DNA of 64,000 nucleotides from the NCBI RefSeq assembly GCF_000685295.1, contig NZ_ARYL01000013.1:1-64000 (forward strand), in the 5' to 3' direction. The notes beneath the pieces were generated by a model. That model searched no databases. It saw only the letters and a program-made list of their open reading frames with translations, and was not told the origin of the DNA. Within the stretch, counting starts at the first letter, position 1. Each line of letters opens with the position of its first letter. The translations under genes were made by a program, and so were the position numbers. This document shows, one piece after another, positions 60,320-64,000 of the stretch. Source of the stretch: Hyphomonas oceanitis SCH89 (GTDB lineage Bacteria > Pseudomonadota > Alphaproteobacteria > Caulobacterales > Hyphomonadaceae).

Positions 60320-63300
60320 CTGTTTCCGCAGCAATGCTGACGAAATCCTCAACCGCCTCTCTCAGTTCGGCAGGCTCGGAGCTTCCTTCCAGAATGGCCT
60401 TTGCCGTTGTCTCCAGCCGGAACGCAGCATCTGAAACCTGGCTGAAGCCGAGACTGCCCGATGTGCCAGCAACCGAATGCGCCAGAGCCGCGACGGCTTT
60501 CGCCCGCTCGACAGGAGAGGTAATTTTCAGAAGCGCGCCCAGTTGACCTGGCAGCTCCAGAATGTCTTTCCGGCATTCGTCTTTCAGCTTGGCGATCTTC
60601 ATTTCCGCATCCGCAGCCTGACAGGCGGCTTCCTGCCGCTTCTTACGCAACAGGCGCTCAATCAGGCCGTTCAGGCGCACCATATCGACAGGTTTCGGGA
60701 AGTGCGCGTCCATGCCGGCTGCGCGGCACTCTTCAGCCTGCCCCGCCATTACGTTGGCCGTCAGCGCCACAATCGGCGTACGGCTTACAGGGCCGGGCAG
60801 TTCGCGAATGCGACGTGTCGCTGTCAGACCATCCATGTCGGGCATTTGCACATCCATGAGGATGATGTCGAACATGCGGCCCTCCATCAGCGCAAGTATG
60901 GCATCCGGCGCCGAAGCAAACGTCATGACCTCATGGCCGGACTGCTGGAGACCAATTTCGAGCAGGGCCCGGTTCATCTCCACATCGTCGACCACCATGA
61001 TACGCGAGGCCTGAGGCGCGCGCCTGTCTTCTTTCACCGCGCCGGCTTCGGTGCGACCAGTCCGGCGGTCCGGAATATAGGGCAAGGTCAGTATGGCATT
61101 CGTGCCCTCACCAACCGTGCTCGTCAGATGAAGGTTGCCGTCCATCAATTGCGCCAGCGAGCGGCTGATCGAAAGGCCGAGCCCGCTACCGCCGAAACGG
61201 CGGCTGATCGAGGAATCGGCTTGTGAGAATCCCGTGAAAACGTGGTCCAGCTTGTCGGCCGGAATGCCTGCCCCGGTATCGGCCACGATCATGCAGATCT
61301 TGCCCCCCTTCAGACGCACATCCACCATCACATGGCCAGCCTCCGTGAACTTGGCGGCGTTGCCGACAAGATTCGTGAGAATCTGACGTGTACGTGTCTC
61401 ATCGCCGACCACGTTAGCCGCAATATCGGGCGCGATCTGGTGGGTGATTGTTACATTCGGGTTTGGCCGCGCTGCAGAGATCAGGTTGACGACGTCGTTT
61501 ACCACCGTGCGCAGATCATAGGGACGCTTTTCAACATCCAGGCGGCCTGCATCAATCTTGGAAAAGTCGAGAATGTCATTCACAATCTCAAGCAAAGTCC
61601 GCCCGGCCGACGAGATGCGCTGGACATGCGAGAGCTGCTCATCGCTTAGCGGAGTCGACTTGAGGATATCCGTAAAGCCGAGCACACCATTCAGAGGTGT
61701 ACGGATTTCATGGCTCATGTTCGACAGGAATTCGGTGCGCGCGATGGTTGCGGTTTCAGCTTCCCGCCTCGCTTCGGCGAGCATTTTTTCGCGCTCGTGC
61801 CGCTCGGTCACATCGCGGTAGGTTGATACGATCGCCACCGGGATTCCGTCCTTGTCACGGATCAGCTGGGGGCTGCCTTCCAGCCAAACAATACTGCCAT
61901 CGGCGAGCGGCGCCCTGTGCTCGCGCACGACAGAACGGTCTGGTTCGCCGTCGGTGAGAAGCGCTCGCGTGGCGTTACGCACAAATTCCTGGTCTTCCGG
62001 TACGATGAAGTCCATCGCCGACCTGCCAACCGCCTCGTCTGGAGGCACGATTTTGGCGGCGGACGGAGAGGCATAACTGATGATACCATCGAGGCCGAAT
62101 TTCAGGACGATGTCGGTCGAGTGCTCGGCGAGCAGCCTGTATTGCTCTTCCTGCTGCGCGATCTGTTCATAGAGTTCGTATTCGCGCGTAATGTCCTTGA
62201 ATACGCCGAAGATGCTTTCAACGTTTCCATCCGGGCCTTTATGACACTTGGCGATGGATCTGACGCGACGGATTGCGCCATCGGAACGGCGTTCAAGCGA
62301 CGCTTCGAAATCCCAGTCTTCGCCAGAGGCCATGTGACGCGCCAGCATCTCCGATACGCGCGCCTCGTCTTCGCCATGATAGAAGCCCATGGCTGCATCC
62401 AGCATCGGATCGAAGGTTTCAGGATCGACGCCATGAATGCGGTAGACCTCTGGTGACCAGTAGATCTCGCCCGTCGACGGCGTCAGCGTCCAGTGACCGA
62501 CCTGCGAAATCTGCTCCGCCAGTTCCGCCTTCGCCAGCAGCACTTTCTCCTGACCGGAGCGCTGCATGATCCGCCGCTTGGAGTTGCGTAATTGTTCGTT
62601 CAGCCGCCGCCGTTCAGCCACGGCTGCACCGAGTGCGAGGGCCATGAAGGAATTTGCTGCCATGAAAGACTGAAGGATCAACATATGGATGACGATATCG
62701 CCCTGCGTCAGCGTCGTCGGTCCGCTCCCCATATAGGTGAACGGTATCGCGATCAGCGAAACGACGATAAGCGCAACCGCCGCCCCGCGCACACCGTGGC
62801 GCAATGTGATCGGGACAAGAATCGGTGGCACAAAGAACAGGAACGGATAGTTCGACTGCGCGAACACCCCAAACGTGACGGCTATGACGAGACCCATCTG
62901 GAAGAATGACTTCCAGTCGATTTGCTCTCCCTTTGAGGTTTGCCGGGAAGCAAGCGCAGACACCAGCGGCGCGAAAAGAAGCAAGCCAAGAAAATCGGCG
63001 AAAAACCACAAGGCGCCGTCGAGAAGCAGCGCCGGCGTGCCCAGTGTGCTCCAACCCGCCATCATGATGGCCGTTGACGCAAGGCACCCCAATAGACCGC
63101 CCACAAACAGCCTTGTAACGCGTGCAGTGGAGATCAGTCCGGATGCGGGATGGCGCCCGACAATGAGCGCCGCAATGAGAACTTCAATACTGTGCCCAAG
63201 CAGCACGAGAAGCGCTTCGGCGCCCATGTGCCCAAACAGGAGATGCGCCGAGAATTCGCCGAGACCGAACCACAGGAAAAGGGATGGCCAATGCGCGCGC

Positions 63301-63539
63301 CGGGACTTGAGCAGCGTGATCAACAGCACCGCATTCACGGGCCAGACCGCCGCGATGTCTCCTGCGCCGCGGGTAAAGATGATCGCTCCGGCTGTCAGCA
63401 TAAAAGCCAATGCGGCCAGTGCGGGATGAAGCACAAAAAGCTTCGACATAAGATCGGGCAAATGCCGCGAGCCCCGGTCAGGTTCGGTATCAAGGCTGGC
63501 GGCCAGGGCCGGCATGGTGTGCAGTTGTTGGCGTGTCAT
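60309..63539 (-). CDS. MASE1-PAS-PAS hybrid histidine kinase with receiver and HPt domain
   Basis: This 1076-residue phosphorelay kinase has, in order: an N-terminal MASE1 membrane sensor (about eight helices, residues 30-310), two PAS/PAC domains (about 350-460 and 480-600), HisKA ([19 protein letters not shown]), HATPase (NLVGNAAKF, DTGAGIPA, GGSGLGLSIS), a receiver (VVDDVEMNR; Asp in ILMDVQMPDMDG) and a C-terminal HPt domain (ALAHSVAGTSGSLGF). The full internal relay can end in an external regulator, which is not in the window. The MASE1 ligand is unknown. The start at 63539 (MTRQQLHTMPAL) is the first ATG; a later one is possible. Confidence 0.94.
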   Translation of the reverse strand: MTRQQLHTMPALAASLDTEPDRGSRHLPDLMSKLFVLHPALAALAFMLTAGAIIFTRGAGDIAAVWPVNAVLLITLLKSRRAHWPSLFLWFGLGEFSAHLLFGHMGAEALLVLLGHSIEVLIAALIVGRHPASGLISTARVTRLFVGGLLGCLASTAIMMAGWSTLGTPALLLDGALWFFADFLGLLLFAPLVSALASRQTSKGEQIDWKSFFQMGLVIAVTFGVFAQSNYPFLFFVPPILVPITLRHGVRGAAVALIVVSLIAIPFTYMGSGPTTLTQGDIVIHMLILQSFMAANSFMALALGAAVAERRRLNEQLRNSKRRIMQRSGQEKVLLAKAELAEQISQVGHWTLTPSTGEIYWSPEVYRIHGVDPETFDPMLDAAMGFYHGEDEARVSEMLARHMASGEDWDFEASLERRSDGAIRRVRSIAKCHKGPDGNVESIFGVFKDITREYELYEQIAQQEEQYRLLAEHSTDIVLKFGLDGIISYASPSAAKIVPPDEAVGRSAMDFIVPEDQEFVRNATRALLTDGEPDRSVVREHRAPLADGSIVWLEGSPQLIRDKDGIPVAIVSTYRDVTERHEREKMLAEARREAETATIARTEFLSNMSHEIRTPLNGVLGFTDILKSTPLSDEQLSHVQRISSAGRTLLEIVNDILDFSKIDAGRLDVEKRPYDLRTVVNDVVNLISAARPNPNVTITHQIAPDIAANVVGDETRTRQILTNLVGNAAKFTEAGHVMVDVRLKGGKICMIVADTGAGIPADKLDHVFTGFSQADSSISRRFGGSGLGLSISRSLAQLMDGNLHLTSTVGEGTNAILTLPYIPDRRTGRTEAGAVKEDRRAPQASRIMVVDDVEMNRALLEIGLQQSGHEVMTFASAPDAILALMEGRMFDIILMDVQMPDMDGLTATRRIRELPGPVSRTPIVALTANVMAGQAEECRAAGMDAHFPKPVDMVRLNGLIERLLRKKRQEAACQAADAEMKIAKLKDECRKDILELPGQLGALLKITSPVERAKAVAALAHSVAGTSGSLGFSQVSDAAFRLETTAKAILEGSSEPAELREAVEDFVSIAAETEAA

Positions 63540-63625
63540 GATAAGGATAACATATTCCGTATATAATTTAGAATATCTTACGTCACTTCGAGCACTTTCA
63601 GATCATATTCCCCTGCCCCGAAACA

Positions 63626-63654
63626 AAAAACCGGCCCTGAAAGGACCGGTTTTT
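63626..63654. terminator. Rho-independent terminator downstream of the PA2169-family gene
   Basis: AAAAACCGG (63626-63634) pairs with CCGGTTTTT (63646-63654), with A- and T-runs on both sides so it works in either direction. On the minus strand it follows the partial four-helix-bundle gene by 25 bases and precedes the hybrid kinase. Confidence 0.9.
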
Positions 63655-63678
63655 CGCATTTTCGAAGGCCGATATCCC

Positions 63679-64000
63679 TTATGAGGTCAGGCTGTCAGCG
63701 AACGCTTCGCCCGAACGGGCACTTGAATAGGCCTCCTGGAGCAGGTCCCGCGAGGGAGACTGCAGCTCAGGTTTGTCCAGACGGTCCTTGATCGCGTTTG
63801 CGAGGTGCTCTTCACCATCGTCAATTGCCTCAAGGGCTGCCTTCTTGTCGTCCTTGAACACCGATGCGAACTGCGTGAACCCGCGATGGAGTGCGCCAAG
63901 CGCGCCGCCATCGGTCTGTGGTTCGCCGCCGAATGTGCGCACCTGGGCCTGGAAACGGCTGATCAGCATCTCCCGGTCCTTTGCACGTTGCTGGAATTGC
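63679..64000 (-). CDS. PA2169 family four-helix-bundle protein, partial (N-terminus off window)
   Basis: The open frame runs off the window end at 64000 without a start, so the true N-terminus is outside. The visible part (about 106 residues, read from the window end) matches the C-terminal half of the PA2169/DUF2383 ferritin-like four-helix bundle: QQRAKDREMLISRFQAQVRTFGG, then GALGALHRGFTQF, then KKAALEAIDDGEEHLANAI. An ATG at 63969 is internal. PA2169 relatives are often stress-induced; its promoter is off the window. Confidence 0.85.
   Translation of the reverse strand, partial: QFQQRAKDREMLISRFQAQVRTFGGEPQTDGGALGALHRGFTQFASVFKDDKKAALEAIDDGEEHLANAIKDRLDKPELQSPSRDLLQEAYSSARSGEAFADSLTS

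Noticed and set aside
1-64000. tRNA, rRNA, CRISPR, insertion sequence or prophage genes
   Set aside because: I scanned the intergenic stretches and found no cloverleaf, spaced repeats, transposase or phage protein.

Overview
The window reads as chromosome from an alphaproteobacterium, most likely Caulobacterales (Hyphomonadaceae-like). The grounds are high GC with strong G/C third positions, a class I lysyl-tRNA synthetase, a 180-kDa-type NAD-glutamate dehydrogenase, the ethylmalonyl-CoA pathway pair ccr and ecm, an UrcA-family protein, a CC0125/CC1285-family lipoprotein and two exact GGAAC-N16-CGTT (EcfG-type general stress) promoters. The genus is inference. I see no tRNA, rRNA, CRISPR array, insertion sequence or prophage. 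This is mainly housekeeping and catabolic DNA with several regulatory details.

Layout: 0.7-4.4 kb holds an FkbM methyltransferase, a thiolase and two translationally coupled conserved genes of unknown function. At 4.4-8.5 kb an AsnC/Lrp regulator is divergent from a fused indolepyruvate ferredoxin oxidoreductase. 8.6-11.1 kb holds lysS and a diguanylate cyclase. 11.2-12.1 kb is an iron cassette (bfd, bfr) behind two Fur-like sites. 12.4-14.0 kb is an FMN-binding glutamate synthase-like gene broken by one amber codon. 14.3-19.4 kb holds a DUF2853 protein with a histone-H1-like tail, an operon of two acyl-CoA dehydrogenases with a kappa-GST-like isomerase, and a membrane glycosyltransferase. 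19.5-26.1 kb holds a cryptochrome/photolyase, an UrcA locus, SixA, a 1-Cys peroxiredoxin, an M19 dipeptidase, a DFR-like reductase and DUF3297.

26.1-32.9 kb holds ilvE divergent from a MarR/OmpR/histidine kinase set (PetP-PetR-like), a GNAT-nitrilase fusion and a hybrid kinase with a frameshift in a G7 tract. 32.9-43.1 kb holds phhB, a lipoprotein, a HAD hydrolase, an SDR, mtgA-queG-GST in one overlapping operon, and NAD-glutamate dehydrogenase. 43.4-53 kb holds an AI-2E-family permease, a HerA-like ATPase, an aldehyde dehydrogenase, a glucose/sorbosone-dehydrogenase-like lipoprotein, a stress-promoter lipoprotein, an MFS permease apparently lacking about 20 residues, and a RimB-RimK fusion.

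53-64 kb is centred on the ethylmalonyl-CoA pathway. ecm (minus) and ccr (plus) flank three small genes and share an upstream 12-mer, TGCGGCGCAACA. With the thiolase at 1.5 kb they supply several steps of acetyl-CoA assimilation. Beyond them lie an exported-looking class V aminotransferase, a small stress-promoter gene, a MASE1 hybrid kinase and a partial PA2169-family protein cut by the window end.

The most useful follow-ups are the regulatory elements (shared ecm/ccr site, two EcfG promoters, AsnC operator with an 11-bp repeat 64 bp apart, two Fur-like sites 21 bp apart) and the three lesions (amber codon, G7 frameshift, MFS deletion), which need reads to tell real mutation from sequence error.
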